In this document: in pieces, positions 8,245 through 19,033 of the stretch
Layout of the letters: the number at the start of each line of letters is the position of its first letter
How positions within the stretch are numbered: the stretch's first letter is position 1
NCBI GenBank assembly: GCA_018622675.1
Contig: CP076020.1
Span: 1 to 64,000 of the forward strand
Direction of reading: 5' to 3'
Length of the DNA: 64,000 bases
Origin: Mycoplasmatota bacterium
GTDB taxonomy: Bacteria > Bacillota_I > Bacilli_A > Izemoplasmatales > Hujiaoplasmataceae
Notes under the pieces: generated by a model
Seen by the model: the letters and a program-made list of their open reading frames with translations, nothing else
Databases searched by the model: none
Told to the model about the DNA's origin: nothing
Made by a program: the position numbers and the translations under genes

Positions 8245-9579
8245 ATGAAAGAAAAATATTTGAAATTTAATTATAATAATGTATTGCCATTTGTTAATCA
8301 AAATGATTTGAAAGCAATACAAAAAGAAGTGACAAATGCTAGAAAAACATTAGACAACAAAGATGGAGAAGGAAATGACTTTATCGGGTGGATTGACTTA
8401 CTTGATCAAATGGATAAGGATTTCCTTAATGATATTCAAAATACAGCTAAAAAGATTAGAAAACAATCTCAAGTTTTAGTAGTGATAGGTATTGGTGGTT
8501 CATATTTAGGCGCAAAAGCAGCTATTGAATATATGAAACCATATTTTCAAAAAAGAAAATCATTGGAAGTTATTTTTGCAGGACAAAATCTATCATCAAC
8601 TTATTTGAATGAGTTGATAACATATTTGAAAAACAAAAGTTTTTCTATTAATGTTATTTCTAAATCAGGAACTACAACTGAACCCGCTATCGCTTTTAGG
8701 GCTTTGAAACAATTATTAGAAGAGAAATACTCTAAAGAGGAAGTTAAGGATAGAATCGTTGCAACTACAGATGCATCAAAGGGTGCTCTAAGAACTTTGG
8801 TGGATAAAGAAGGATACAAGTCATATGTTGTGCCAGATGACATAGGTGGACGTTTTTCAGTCTTAACACCGGTTGGTTTATTACCTATTGCTGTAGCAGG
8901 TATTAATATTAAACAAATGATTAGAGGTGCTAAAGCTTCTAAAAGAGCTTATAAACTTAAAGATATATATAAAAATGATGTTCATATGTATGTTGCATTA
9001 CGTCATTTATTATATAGAAAAGGTTTTTCATTAGAGCTACTAGTAAACAATGAACCCAAACTCAATTATTTTTCAGAATGGTGGAAACAATTATTTGGAG
9101 AATCTGAAGGTAAGGACGAAGTTGGATTATTTGTTTCAAGTGCTTCATTCACAACAGATTTACATTCTTTGGGGCAATTTATTCAAGATGGGAAAAAAGT
9201 CTTATTTGAAACAATGATAGAAGTTGAAGAACCCTTGAAAGATTTAACGATTGAAAATGATCCACTAAATTTAGATGAACTTAATTATTTAGAAAATAAA
9301 TCAGTTGACTATGTAAATAAACAAGCTTTAAAAGGAACTATGCTTGCTCATTTGGATGGTGGAACACCTAATATGCTTTTAACTATTCCAAAAATAGACG
9401 CATATAGTTTTGGATATTTAGTTTACTTCTTTGAACTTGCTGTTGGAGTAAGTGGATATGTTCTAGGTGTTAATCCTTTTGACCAACCGGGTGTTGAGTC
9501 TTATAAAAAGAATATGTTTGCTTTACTGGAAAAACCAGGTTTTGAGAGATTAACTGAGGATTTGAAAAAACGCATTTAA
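8245..9579 (+). CDS. pgi: Glucose-6-phosphate isomerase
   Basis: Cytoplasmic glycolytic enzyme interconverting glucose-6-phosphate and fructose-6-phosphate. Length 444 matches the Gram-positive PGI type. Sugar-phosphate-binding elements are visible as GIGGSYLGAKA (about residue 77), SKSGTTTEPA (about 138-147), DDIGGRFSVLTPVG (about 198) and the family segment GESEGKDEVGLF (about 289). Near the C-terminus FDQPGVESYKK carries the catalytic-region Lys. It is monocistronic, with its own promoter and a bidirectional terminator directly after the stop. Confidence 0.96.
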   Translation: MKEKYLKFNYNNVLPFVNQNDLKAIQKEVTNARKTLDNKDGEGNDFIGWIDLLDQMDKDFLNDIQNTAKKIRKQSQVLVVIGIGGSYLGAKAAIEYMKPYFQKRKSLEVIFAGQNLSSTYLNELITYLKNKSFSINVISKSGTTTEPAIAFRALKQLLEEKYSKEEVKDRIVATTDASKGALRTLVDKEGYKSYVVPDDIGGRFSVLTPVGLLPIAVAGINIKQMIRGAKASKRAYKLKDIYKNDVHMYVALRHLLYRKGFSLELLVNNEPKLNYFSEWWKQLFGESEGKDEVGLFVSSASFTTDLHSLGQFIQDGKKVLFETMIEVEEPLKDLTIENDPLNLDELNYLENKSVDYVNKQALKGTMLAHLDGGTPNMLLTIPKIDAYSFGYLVYFFELAVGVSGYVLGVNPFDQPGVESYKKNMFALLEKPGFERLTEDLKKRI

Positions 9580-9582
9580 TAA

Positions 9583-9611
9583 AAAAAGCACTTTTTTAAA
9601 AAGTGCTTTTC
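9583..9611. terminator. Bidirectional terminator between pgi and the lipid-kinase gene
   Basis: AAAAGCACTTTT pairs with AAAAGTGCTTTT around a very short loop, giving A-rich and T-rich flanks on both strands. It serves the convergent genes on either side. Confidence 0.85.
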
Positions 9612-10495
9612 TATTGATTAGATTGATTAAATTGCTTTAAAACGCTTTTGTTAAAGGTGTGTAGTCTTCTTTTATCTATTGAATTTACATTGATTTTATT
9701 TATATCTGATTGAACTTCGCCATCAGCTTGGAAAAATGTGTTTTCTGAAAAAACGACTTGTATATGTTTGCCTCTCAATATCTCTACTCTTTTCTTTAGA
9801 AAACGATGCCAACCAGGATAGATAGTCATTAATAGTGTTTGTAATAATAATTTATTTAGGTTATGAACGATTATAATTTCATAAGAATCATCTGTGATAT
9901 TTGCCTGGGGCGCAACTTTCATACCGCCGCCAAAATATTTTCCATTTTGGATAGAGGCGATATAAGCTCTTTTGTAATGATGCTCAACACCGTCGATTGT
10001 AACTTTTATATCTTGGTAATTGTAATTAATAATTGAACGAAAAACATTAATAAGATAGGATATCTTATTTTTCTTATGATCATTATTTACATAATGACAC
10101 ACCATTCCATCAAATCCTAGTCCACAACCATTAATAAATTTAATAGATTTCTCATCATTTAAAATCGCTTGACCAATATTGATATCACCAGTTCCAATTT
10201 GTTTTAATGACCTTAAGAAGTCATTTCCCGATCCACTTTTAGCTAAGTAAATTCTTTGTTCAATATGTTGGAAATCAACGTTGTTGATAAAATAGTTAAT
10301 TGAACCATCGCCTCCTAAAAGAAGAATATCGGTGATATAATCTCGTCTGTTCAGAAAAGAATTCATATCATCTATTTTTAAAGTTGATCTTACAATAAAA
10401 GGTATGTTTTTCTTTTTAAATTGGCGAACTATTTTCTTAGTTTTCTTACGTGATTTTTTATTGCTTGATAGTGGATTGTGAATGATAAGAAACAT
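9611..10495 (-). CDS. Diacylglycerol/sphingosine kinase-family protein (YegS/DagK-like)
   Basis: Lipid kinase-like protein of 294 residues. The catalytic domain starts immediately (FLIIHNPLSSNKKS) and contains the nucleotide-binding LLGGDGSINYFIN motif (about residue 80) and the SGSGNDFLRSL motif (about 107). The C-terminal beta-sandwich holds YFGGGMKVAPQANITD and the FQADGE motif. Such enzymes phosphorylate diacylglycerol or related lipids at the inner membrane face. The ATG has CCGGAGG eight bases upstream. It is the only minus-strand gene in this stretch. The exact lipid substrate is unknown. Confidence 0.85.
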   Translation of the reverse strand: MFLIIHNPLSSNKKSRKKTKKIVRQFKKKNIPFIVRSTLKIDDMNSFLNRRDYITDILLLGGDGSINYFINNVDFQHIEQRIYLAKSGSGNDFLRSLKQIGTGDINIGQAILNDEKSIKFINGCGLGFDGMVCHYVNNDHKKNKISYLINVFRSIINYNYQDIKVTIDGVEHHYKRAYIASIQNGKYFGGGMKVAPQANITDDSYEIIIVHNLNKLLLQTLLMTIYPGWHRFLKKRVEILRGKHIQVVFSENTFFQADGEVQSDINKINVNSIDKRRLHTFNKSVLKQFNQSNQ

Positions 10496-10664
10496 AGTTT
10501 TTCCTCCGGATTATTGACTGAACTTTATATGGATATTATATCATAGATTCATTATTTCTTAATATAAAACAGAAAAAACTGTTTTAACAACGCTAAAACT
10601 ATGATTTTATTCATTTTATGATATAATTATTAGTAGATTATTTTTATTGAAATTAGGAGTTATA

Positions 10665-11126
10665 GTGAAGATTAATATAAGATTAAATTCAGAAAAAGAT
10701 ACAGAGAAACTCGCTAATATAATAGCTAGTGAGGTTTTTCAAGGTATGATTATAGGTCTTGGTGGAGATTTAGGTTCTGGTAAGACAACATTTACAAAAT
10801 ATCTAGCTAAATCTATGGGGATTCATGATAATTTGAATTCTCCAACCTTTACCATACTGAAAACATATGAAGGAAAATTAGATTTATATCACATGGACGT
10901 ATATCGATTAGAAGATATTGGTTACGATTATGAATTGGATGATTATATATATGGCAAAGGTGTTTCAGTGATTGAGTGGTATCCTTTTATCCAATCAATG
11001 TTACCTGAAAATATATTAATGATTACCTTTTCGTTTATAGATGAGTCGACAAGAGATGTAAGCATTGAAGGAAGTGAGCAATATGAAAAAGTCATTGAAA
11101 AGATTAGTCATCGATACAGCAACTAA
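10665..11126 (+). CDS. tsaE: tRNA t6A37 biosynthesis ATPase TsaE
   Basis: P-loop ATPase that stimulates the TsaB-TsaD complex making N6-threonylcarbamoyladenosine at tRNA position 37. Walker A GGDLGSGKTTFTKYLA lies near residue 35, followed by the family motif SPTFTILKTY and DLYHMDVYRLED. The frame extends to a TTG at 10647, but the GTG at 10665 sits five bases after AGGAG and gives the normal length of 153 residues. An extended -10 (TGATATAAT, box 10622-10627) lies just upstream. It overlaps tsaB, opening a tsaE-tsaB-rimI-tsaD-glnS run. Confidence 0.93.
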   Translation: MKINIRLNSEKDTEKLANIIASEVFQGMIIGLGGDLGSGKTTFTKYLAKSMGIHDNLNSPTFTILKTYEGKLDLYHMDVYRLEDIGYDYELDDYIYGKGVSVIEWYPFIQSMLPENILMITFSFIDESTRDVSIEGSEQYEKVIEKISHRYSN

Positions 11127-11688
11127 ATATATGTACCTTTCTTTAGTTGTTGATGATAAGGAAGTTGATTCTTTTTATCAAATTGGCGATAATGATCATT
11201 CTGTAACAATTATGCCTTCGTTAGAAGACCTTTTACAGAAACACTCTGTAGAGTTAAAAGATTTAGATGAAGTGATTGTGGGCATTGGACCTGGAAGTTA
11301 TACAGGAGTAAGGATAGGTGTGACTGTAGGTAAGATGATCGCTTATTTGAATAATATTCCTCTTTATAAGGTTTCATCTCTCGCATTGATGGCAAGTTAT
11401 TCAGAACACGAATATGTTTTACCTTTGATTGATGCAAGGAGAGGGAATGCTTTTATGGCTTTCTTAAAACAAAGTCATCAAAACATACAATATATTCATA
11501 AGGATGTCTTAATGAATATAAATGATTTTAAAGAAAAACAAGATAAGCAATACGAAGTTGTTGAATCAGGGAAACCAAATATTGAAAAAATATTAAATTC
11601 TGATTTATTAGAAAAAATAAGTGATATTCATGAACTTGTTCCAAATTATTTACAAGTGACCGAAGCTGAACGAAACCTACATAAATGA
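11083..11688 (+). CDS. tsaB: tRNA t6A37 biosynthesis protein TsaB
   Basis: ASKHA-fold partner of TsaD in the threonylcarbamoyl transfer complex. The protein starts MKKSLKRLVIDTATKY (ATG at 11083 behind AAGGAAG); an in-frame TTG at 11065 is less likely. The diagnostic VGIGPGSYTGVRIGV motif is present and LPLIDARRGNAFMAF follows. It overlaps tsaE by 44 bases and its TGA stop overlaps the rimI ATG. The length of 201 residues is a little short of many homologues, as is usual for Gram-positive TsaB. Confidence 0.93.
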   Translation: MKKSLKRLVIDTATKYMYLSLVVDDKEVDSFYQIGDNDHSVTIMPSLEDLLQKHSVELKDLDEVIVGIGPGSYTGVRIGVTVGKMIAYLNNIPLYKVSSLALMASYSEHEYVLPLIDARRGNAFMAFLKQSHQNIQYIHKDVLMNINDFKEKQDKQYEVVESGKPNIEKILNSDLLEKISDIHELVPNYLQVTEAERNLHK

Positions 11689-12119
11689 TAAGATTAGAAC
11701 TGTTAAATAAACAAGATTACAAACTTGTGATTGAATACGAAAACTTATTTTTTAATTCAATAGATGAAAGTGATTTTATAACAAATTTTATTGAAAATCC
11801 GCTTTATGAAGCCTACGGTATCTATTTTAACAATTTTTTTATAGGATATATTATTATATGGCTAGATGAAGACAAATCTCAGTTATATAGTATGCTTATA
11901 AAAGAAGAATATCGAAGAAAAAACTATGGTTTTATGGCTTTGGCTAGACTAGAAGAAACTTTAAGATCAAAAAGAATAAAGGAATGGACTTTAGAAGTAA
12001 GAGAATCAAATTTACCAGCCATATCTTTGTATACAAAAGTAGGTTTTAGTAAAGTAGCTGTTAGAAAAAATTACTATAAAAATAATGAAGATGCATGGTT
12101 AATGTATAAGAAAATATAG
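11685..12119 (+). CDS. rimI: GNAT acetyltransferase, RimI-like
   Basis: GCN5-related N-acetyltransferase of 144 residues. The acetyl-CoA-binding region appears as [23 protein letters not shown] (read in two halves around R-R-K-N-Y-G), a variant of the Q/RxxGxG/A loop, followed by [21 protein letters not shown], typical of RimI. RimI acetylates ribosomal protein S18 at its N-terminus, and the gene is commonly found between tsaB and tsaD in Gram-positive bacteria, as here. It is coupled to tsaB by an ATGA overlap. The glycine loop is imperfect, so the activity is less certain than the family. Confidence 0.82.
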   Translation: MIRLELLNKQDYKLVIEYENLFFNSIDESDFITNFIENPLYEAYGIYFNNFFIGYIIIWLDEDKSQLYSMLIKEEYRRKNYGFMALARLEETLRSKRIKEWTLEVRESNLPAISLYTKVGFSKVAVRKNYYKNNEDAWLMYKKI

Positions 12120-12130
12120 GAAGTGAAAAA

Positions 12131-13135
12131 ATGTATGTATTAGGCGTAGAGACGAGTTGTGATGAAACGAGTGTAAGTGTTGTTAAAGATGGAAACATTG
12201 TTTTATCTAATGAAGTCTTGTCACAAATAGATATTCATCAGTCATATGGAGGTGTTGTTCCTGAGATTGCTTCGAGAGAACACATTAAAGGCATTACTTA
12301 TGTCTTTGATCAAGCAATTAAAAAAGCAAATCTCTCCTATGAAGATATTGATTTAATTGCGGTAACAAAAGGGCCGGGTCTTATTGGGTCTTTGTTGATT
12401 GGTATTAACGCAGCTAAAGTCATCAGTTTAAATTATCATATTCCCATTATTGGTGTTCATCATATTAGTGGTCATATTTATGCTAATTATATAGAACATG
12501 GAATGGAGTTTCCTTTGTTAGCTTTAGTTGTTTCGGGTGGCCATACAGAACTCGTTTTAATGAAGGAACATTTTTCATTTGAAAAATTAGGAGAAACTCA
12601 AGATGACGCAGTGGGTGAAGCTTATGATAAAGTTGCTAGAATCTTAGGCTTAGGTTATCCTGGCGGACCCGCAGTTGATAAACTGGCTAATCAGGGAAGC
12701 GATACTTTTGATTTCCCTAGACCCATGATACATAGTGATGATTATCATTTTAGTTTTTCAGGATTAAAATCACATGTTATTAATAAGCACCACAATATGT
12801 TACAGAGAAATGAAGAAATCAATGTAAAAGATTTTTCTGCTAGTTTTCAAGAAGCTGTCACAGATGTATTGGTAGCTAAAACAATTAAAGCAAAAGAAAA
12901 TTACCAGGTTAAGCAAGTCATTGTTGCTGGCGGTGTGGCCGCAAATTCTGGTTTAAGAAAAAAAATAAAAGCTAATATTACGGATATCCCAGTTTATTTT
13001 CCTATAATGGATTATTGTACAGACAATGCAGCTATGATTGCTTCTGCTGGATATTTTAAATACAAAAAATACGGTAAATCTGACGACTTATATATTAATG
13101 GATATTCTCGTTTAGATTTAGAAAGAGAGATGTAA
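12131..13135 (+). CDS. tsaD: tRNA t6A37 threonylcarbamoyltransferase TsaD
   Basis: Catalytic subunit that moves threonylcarbamoyl from TC-AMP to A37 of ANN-decoding tRNAs. Length 334 is standard. Visible are [14 protein letters not shown] at the N-terminus, the metal-binding [11 protein letters not shown] (two His, about residue 111), [12 protein letters not shown], the phosphate-loop GGPAVDKLA and the C-terminal [12 protein letters not shown] and DNAAMIA motifs. GGAAGTGA precedes the ATG. glnS begins on the base after its stop codon. Confidence 0.96.
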   Translation: MYVLGVETSCDETSVSVVKDGNIVLSNEVLSQIDIHQSYGGVVPEIASREHIKGITYVFDQAIKKANLSYEDIDLIAVTKGPGLIGSLLIGINAAKVISLNYHIPIIGVHHISGHIYANYIEHGMEFPLLALVVSGGHTELVLMKEHFSFEKLGETQDDAVGEAYDKVARILGLGYPGGPAVDKLANQGSDTFDFPRPMIHSDDYHFSFSGLKSHVINKHHNMLQRNEEINVKDFSASFQEAVTDVLVAKTIKAKENYQVKQVIVAGGVAANSGLRKKIKANITDIPVYFPIMDYCTDNAAMIASAGYFKYKKYGKSDDLYINGYSRLDLEREM

Positions 13136-14764
13136 ATGGAATCTAATTTTGTTAAAACAATTATGGAAGAAGATTTAAATAAAGGGAAAGTTAATGAAAT
13201 TGTAACTCGTTTTCCTCCTGAACCAAGTGCTTATTTGCATATAGGTCATGCAAGAGCCATTATTATGAATTTTGAACTGGCTAATCATTTTTCTGGCCGG
13301 ACAAATCTTAGATTTGATGACACCAATCCTTCTAATGAAGACCAGTCTTTTGTTGATGCGATTATTAAAGATATTAAATGGTTGGGTTATGAACCGGATA
13401 AAATTCTTTATGGATCAGATTATTTTGATATTAATTATGATTTGGCAGTAAAGCTAATAAAAAAAGGTTTGGCTTATGTTTGTGATCTAAATGCTGATCA
13501 AATGCGAGATTATAGAGGGACTTTGACATCACCAGGTAAAGATTCTCCTTATAGAGATAGAAGTATCGAAGAGAACCTTAAACTCTTTGAAGAAATGAAA
13601 GCTGGGAAATATAAAGATGGTGAAAAGACTTTAAGAGCTAAAATTGATATGTCTTCTCCTAACATGAATATGAGAGACCCGGTTATTTATAGAATTATGC
13701 ATACCCATCATCAAAACACAGGTGATAAATGGCATATATATCCAATGTATGATTTTGCTCACCCTATTCAAGATGCACTTGAGGGTGTTACTCACTCATT
13801 ATGTTCATTAGAATACGATGATCATAGGGTTTTATATGATTGGTTTGTTGAAAAATGTGAAATGGAACATATACCACACCAATATGAATTTGGGCGTTTA
13901 AATATCACAAATACCATCATGTCAAAAAGATACTTGAAAGCATTGGTTGAAGCAGGTAAAGTGAATGGTTTTGATGATCAAAGAATGCCAACTCTAGCTG
14001 GTTTAAAAAGAAGAGGGTATACCAAAGAAGCTATTAAAAACTTTATATTGAGTACAGGACTTTCAAGAGTTAACTCAACAGTATCGAGTGAAATGTTAGA
14101 AAACTCATTAAGGAATGATTTAAATTATAAAGTAAAAAGAGCTCACGCTGTTATTAATCCTTTAAAAGTCACCATCACTAATTACCCTGAGGATCAGATA
14201 GAATGGATAGATGTCCCTTATAACCCTGATAACGAAGCATTAGGTTCGAGAAAAATTGCTTTTGGAAAACATTTATATATTGACCAAGATGATTTCATAG
14301 AAGTTAAACCAAATAAAAAATGGAGACGTTTAGCTTTAGATGTTGAAGTTAGATTAATGAGAGCTTATTTTGTGAAGTGCAATGAAATTATTAAAGATAA
14401 AGATGGTAATATAGTAGAAATTCTTTGTACTTATGATCCAGAAACTAAATCAGGTTCAGGTTTTAATGATAGAAAACCAAACGGAAACATTCATTATGTT
14501 GAAGCGACAACTGCTAAAAAAGCAGAATTTAATTTATTTGAGCCACTGATGTTGGATTCAGACTCGAAAAAGGATTTATTTGAAAGACTTAATCCTAATT
14601 CGTGGTTAACTATGAATGGATTTGTAGAAACTGATTTAGAGAATACTGAAATTGGAGAAAAGTTTCAGTTCATCAGAACAGGATATTTTGCAACTGACTA
14701 TGATTCAAAAAAAGACAAGTTAATCTTCAATAGAACAGTAGAACTAAAATCAAGATTTAAATAA
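13136..14764 (+). CDS. glnS: Glutaminyl-tRNA synthetase
   Basis: Class I synthetase charging tRNA-Gln with glutamine, 542 residues. The GlnRS form of the signature is clear: FPPEPSAYLHIGHA (HIGH), RFDDTNPSNED, the Gln-specific DFAHPIQDALEGVTHSLCS and the KMSKS variant IMSKRYL at about residue 263. The C-terminal beta-barrel anticodon-binding domains are complete. Most Bacilli lack GlnRS and make Gln-tRNA through GluRS plus GatCAB, so its presence is notable. It abuts tsaD with no gap and is followed by a terminator. Confidence 0.96.
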   Translation: MESNFVKTIMEEDLNKGKVNEIVTRFPPEPSAYLHIGHARAIIMNFELANHFSGRTNLRFDDTNPSNEDQSFVDAIIKDIKWLGYEPDKILYGSDYFDINYDLAVKLIKKGLAYVCDLNADQMRDYRGTLTSPGKDSPYRDRSIEENLKLFEEMKAGKYKDGEKTLRAKIDMSSPNMNMRDPVIYRIMHTHHQNTGDKWHIYPMYDFAHPIQDALEGVTHSLCSLEYDDHRVLYDWFVEKCEMEHIPHQYEFGRLNITNTIMSKRYLKALVEAGKVNGFDDQRMPTLAGLKRRGYTKEAIKNFILSTGLSRVNSTVSSEMLENSLRNDLNYKVKRAHAVINPLKVTITNYPEDQIEWIDVPYNPDNEALGSRKIAFGKHLYIDQDDFIEVKPNKKWRRLALDVEVRLMRAYFVKCNEIIKDKDGNIVEILCTYDPETKSGSGFNDRKPNGNIHYVEATTAKKAEFNLFEPLMLDSDSKKDLFERLNPNSWLTMNGFVETDLENTEIGEKFQFIRTGYFATDYDSKKDKLIFNRTVELKSRFK

Positions 14765-14793
14765 AAATCAAGGAAATTTTCCTTGATTTTTTC
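14763..14793 (+). terminator. Terminator of the tsaE-glnS run
   Basis: AAAAATCAAGG (14763-14773) pairs with CCTTGATTTTT (14781-14791), followed by further T residues. It overlaps the glnS stop codon. Confidence 0.85.
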
Positions 14794-14814
14794 TTCATAT
14801 TAAAGGTTAATGAG

Positions 14815-14843
14815 TTTATACTTTATGTCAATCATGGTATAAT
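14815..14843 (+). promoter_or_regulatory. Promoter of pcrA-ligA-uvrA
   Basis: An extended -10, TGGTATAAT with TATAAT at 14838-14843, and a weak -35 TTTATA at 14815-14820, 17 bases apart. The transcript would start a few bases before the GGAAGGTGA ribosome binding site. Confidence 0.55.
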
Positions 14844-14859
14844 ATTGGAAGGTGATATT

Positions 14860-17043
14860 TTGAATAATAATCTTACAGAACATTTAAATAACGAACAAAA
14901 AAAGGCGGTCGAAATTGTTGAAGGTCCGGTGATGGCAGTTGCTGGAGCAGGGTCAGGAAAGACAAGCGTATTGACACATAGAATTGCTTATTTAGTCAAA
15001 GTAGCGGGTATATCTCCATCAAACATTTTAGCAATCACCTTTACCAATAAAGCAGCTAACGAAATGAAAGAAAGAGTCCATCAACTAATTGATTTGCCAA
15101 TGAAGCAGATTTGGATATCCACTTTTCATTCTATGGGTGCTAATTTTTTGCGTAGAGAAATTGATAATCTAGGATATGACAAAAATTTTCAGATTGTTGA
15201 TGATCAAGATTCAACTAATATCATTAAAAATCTTTTAAAAAAACACAATTATGATTTAAGTACTTATTCACCAACAATTACATCCAAGTTGATTAATAAC
15301 ATCAAAGGAAAACTAACGTCTATTAATCAAGTAGAAGAACCGATTAAATCTATGCTTCAACAAATATACCCATTATATATTAATTATCTTAAGGATAATA
15401 ACTTAGTTGATTTTGAAGACCTTTTAGTGTTAACTTTGAAAATACTGAAAGATTTTCAAGGTGTCTTAAAGAAATACCAAGAAAAATTTCAGTATATTTT
15501 AGTTGATGAGTTTCAAGATACCAATAATTTACAATACAATATTGTATATGAACTTGCAAAAAAACATAGAAATATATTTATAGTTGGAGACGAAGATCAA
15601 AGTATATATGCTTTTAGAGGCTCTAATATCAAAAACATTAAGAAGTTCGCAAAAGATTTTCCTGAACACCAAAAGATTATATTAAACCAAAATTATAGGT
15701 CTAAAGATACTATTTTAAGAGCTGCTAATTCAGTCATTAAAAATAATCAAAACAGAATACCTAAAGATTTATATTCTCAATTAGGTCAAGGTGAAAAGAT
15801 TATTCATTTTAAAGCAAATACTGACGAAGAAGAAGCTTATTATGTATTTGAACAAATTAGGAAGTTAAAAAGACAAGGCATAAAATTGGAAGATATTGTT
15901 GTTTTATATAGAAACAATTCTATGTCAAGAAGGTTTGAAGATGTCTTTTTAAAATATAATATACCTCATAAGGTTGTTGGGAATTTATCTTTCTATAAAA
16001 GAAAAGAGATTAAAGATATCATTGCTTACTTGCATTTGTTAATTAATAGTGGAGATGATTATTCTTTCTCTAGAGTATATAATACACCAAAAAGAGGTGT
16101 AGGTAATGTATCGTTTTCAAAAATTGTCAATTATGCAGAAGAAAACAATTTAAAATTATTTGATTGTATAGATTTAGATAATGGCTTATTATCGGGAAAA
16201 TCCGCTAAAGAAATGGCTAAATTTAAATCGATGATTATTGAGTTAAAACAAGAATTAGAATCAAGAACTTTATTAGAAACATATGATTTATTGTTAGAAA
16301 AGAGCGGCTATAAAGAAATGTTAGAAAAAGATGATTCAACTGCTGATAAAACCTTTCAGTCTGAAAGAAGATTAGATAACTTAGAAGAGTTTAAAACAAT
16401 CATTTTGGAAAAAATAAGTGATTATGATATAAACATTTCTAATTATGATAAATTAGCGACTTTATTAAACGACTTGGTTTTACATGTAGAAGCTGAAGAT
16501 AATGAAGAAAAAGAAGCAGTTAGTCTAATGACTTTTCATTCAGCTAAGGGTTTAGAATTTGATGTTGTTTTTATGACGTGTTTAGAACAAAGTCTATTTC
16601 CTTCTATTAGAAATAGTTTTGATTCTGCTAATAATATTGATGAAGAAAGAAGACTCTTTTATGTAGGACTCACTAGAGCTAGAAATTTGGTCTATTTAAC
16701 CAATTGTAAAACAAGGTTTATGTATGGAAGATACATGGATAATTTAGATTCTCAATTTATTGAAGAAATTGATGAAGACTTAGTTGAGAAGAAAGGGTCT
16801 AATCACCATCGCAACATTCCTTTTGAAAAATCCCGTTCTTCAAGAAAAAGACCAGTGATTGAACATTATGACTATAAAAAAGACGAGAAGCAAATAAAGG
16901 CTTCAGATAAAGTTGTGCATAAAGTATTTGGAAAAGGTATGGTTGTGGAAGTAAAAGGTGATTTGGTTAAAATAGCATTTTCTATGCCGCATGGTATTAA
17001 GACTTTAGTTAAAGATCACCCAAGCTTTAAAGTTGAGGAGTAA
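14860..17043 (+). CDS. pcrA: ATP-dependent DNA helicase PcrA/UvrD
   Basis: Superfamily 1A 3'-5' helicase acting in repair and plasmid replication, 727 residues. Motif I is GAGSGKTSVLTHRIAYL, motif Ia ITFTNKAANEMKER, motif II VDEFQDTNNLQYN, motif III VGDEDQSIYAFRGS, motif IV LNQNYRS, motif V SLMTFHSAKGLEFD and motif VI RRLFYVGLTRAR. The C-terminus has the PcrA-type tudor-like segment (VVHKVFGKGMVVEV) that contacts RNA polymerase. The TTG at 14860 follows GGAAGGTGA at good spacing; the TTG at 14845 would be inside or before that site. Confidence 0.95.
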   Translation: MNNNLTEHLNNEQKKAVEIVEGPVMAVAGAGSGKTSVLTHRIAYLVKVAGISPSNILAITFTNKAANEMKERVHQLIDLPMKQIWISTFHSMGANFLRREIDNLGYDKNFQIVDDQDSTNIIKNLLKKHNYDLSTYSPTITSKLINNIKGKLTSINQVEEPIKSMLQQIYPLYINYLKDNNLVDFEDLLVLTLKILKDFQGVLKKYQEKFQYILVDEFQDTNNLQYNIVYELAKKHRNIFIVGDEDQSIYAFRGSNIKNIKKFAKDFPEHQKIILNQNYRSKDTILRAANSVIKNNQNRIPKDLYSQLGQGEKIIHFKANTDEEEAYYVFEQIRKLKRQGIKLEDIVVLYRNNSMSRRFEDVFLKYNIPHKVVGNLSFYKRKEIKDIIAYLHLLINSGDDYSFSRVYNTPKRGVGNVSFSKIVNYAEENNLKLFDCIDLDNGLLSGKSAKEMAKFKSMIIELKQELESRTLLETYDLLLEKSGYKEMLEKDDSTADKTFQSERRLDNLEEFKTIILEKISDYDINISNYDKLATLLNDLVLHVEAEDNEEKEAVSLMTFHSAKGLEFDVVFMTCLEQSLFPSIRNSFDSANNIDEERRLFYVGLTRARNLVYLTNCKTRFMYGRYMDNLDSQFIEEIDEDLVEKKGSNHHRNIPFEKSRSSRKRPVIEHYDYKKDEKQIKASDKVVHKVFGKGMVVEVKGDLVKIAFSMPHGIKTLVKDHPSFKVEE

Positions 17044-19032
<1,989 letters not shown>

Positions 19033-19033
19033 T

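Noticed and set aside
10566-10585. AAAACAG/CTGTTTT hairpin between the lipid-kinase gene and tsaE as terminator
   Set aside because: It lies in a divergent intergenic region where no transcript needs to end; more likely chance in A-rich DNA.
11683-11688. UGA-as-tryptophan code of mycoplasmas
   Set aside because: TGA is the in-frame stop at conserved protein ends (tsaB, citF) and Trp positions use TGG, so the standard code applies.
13100-13140. T-box leader before glnS
   Set aside because: glnS starts on the base after the tsaD stop; there is no leader to hold a T box.
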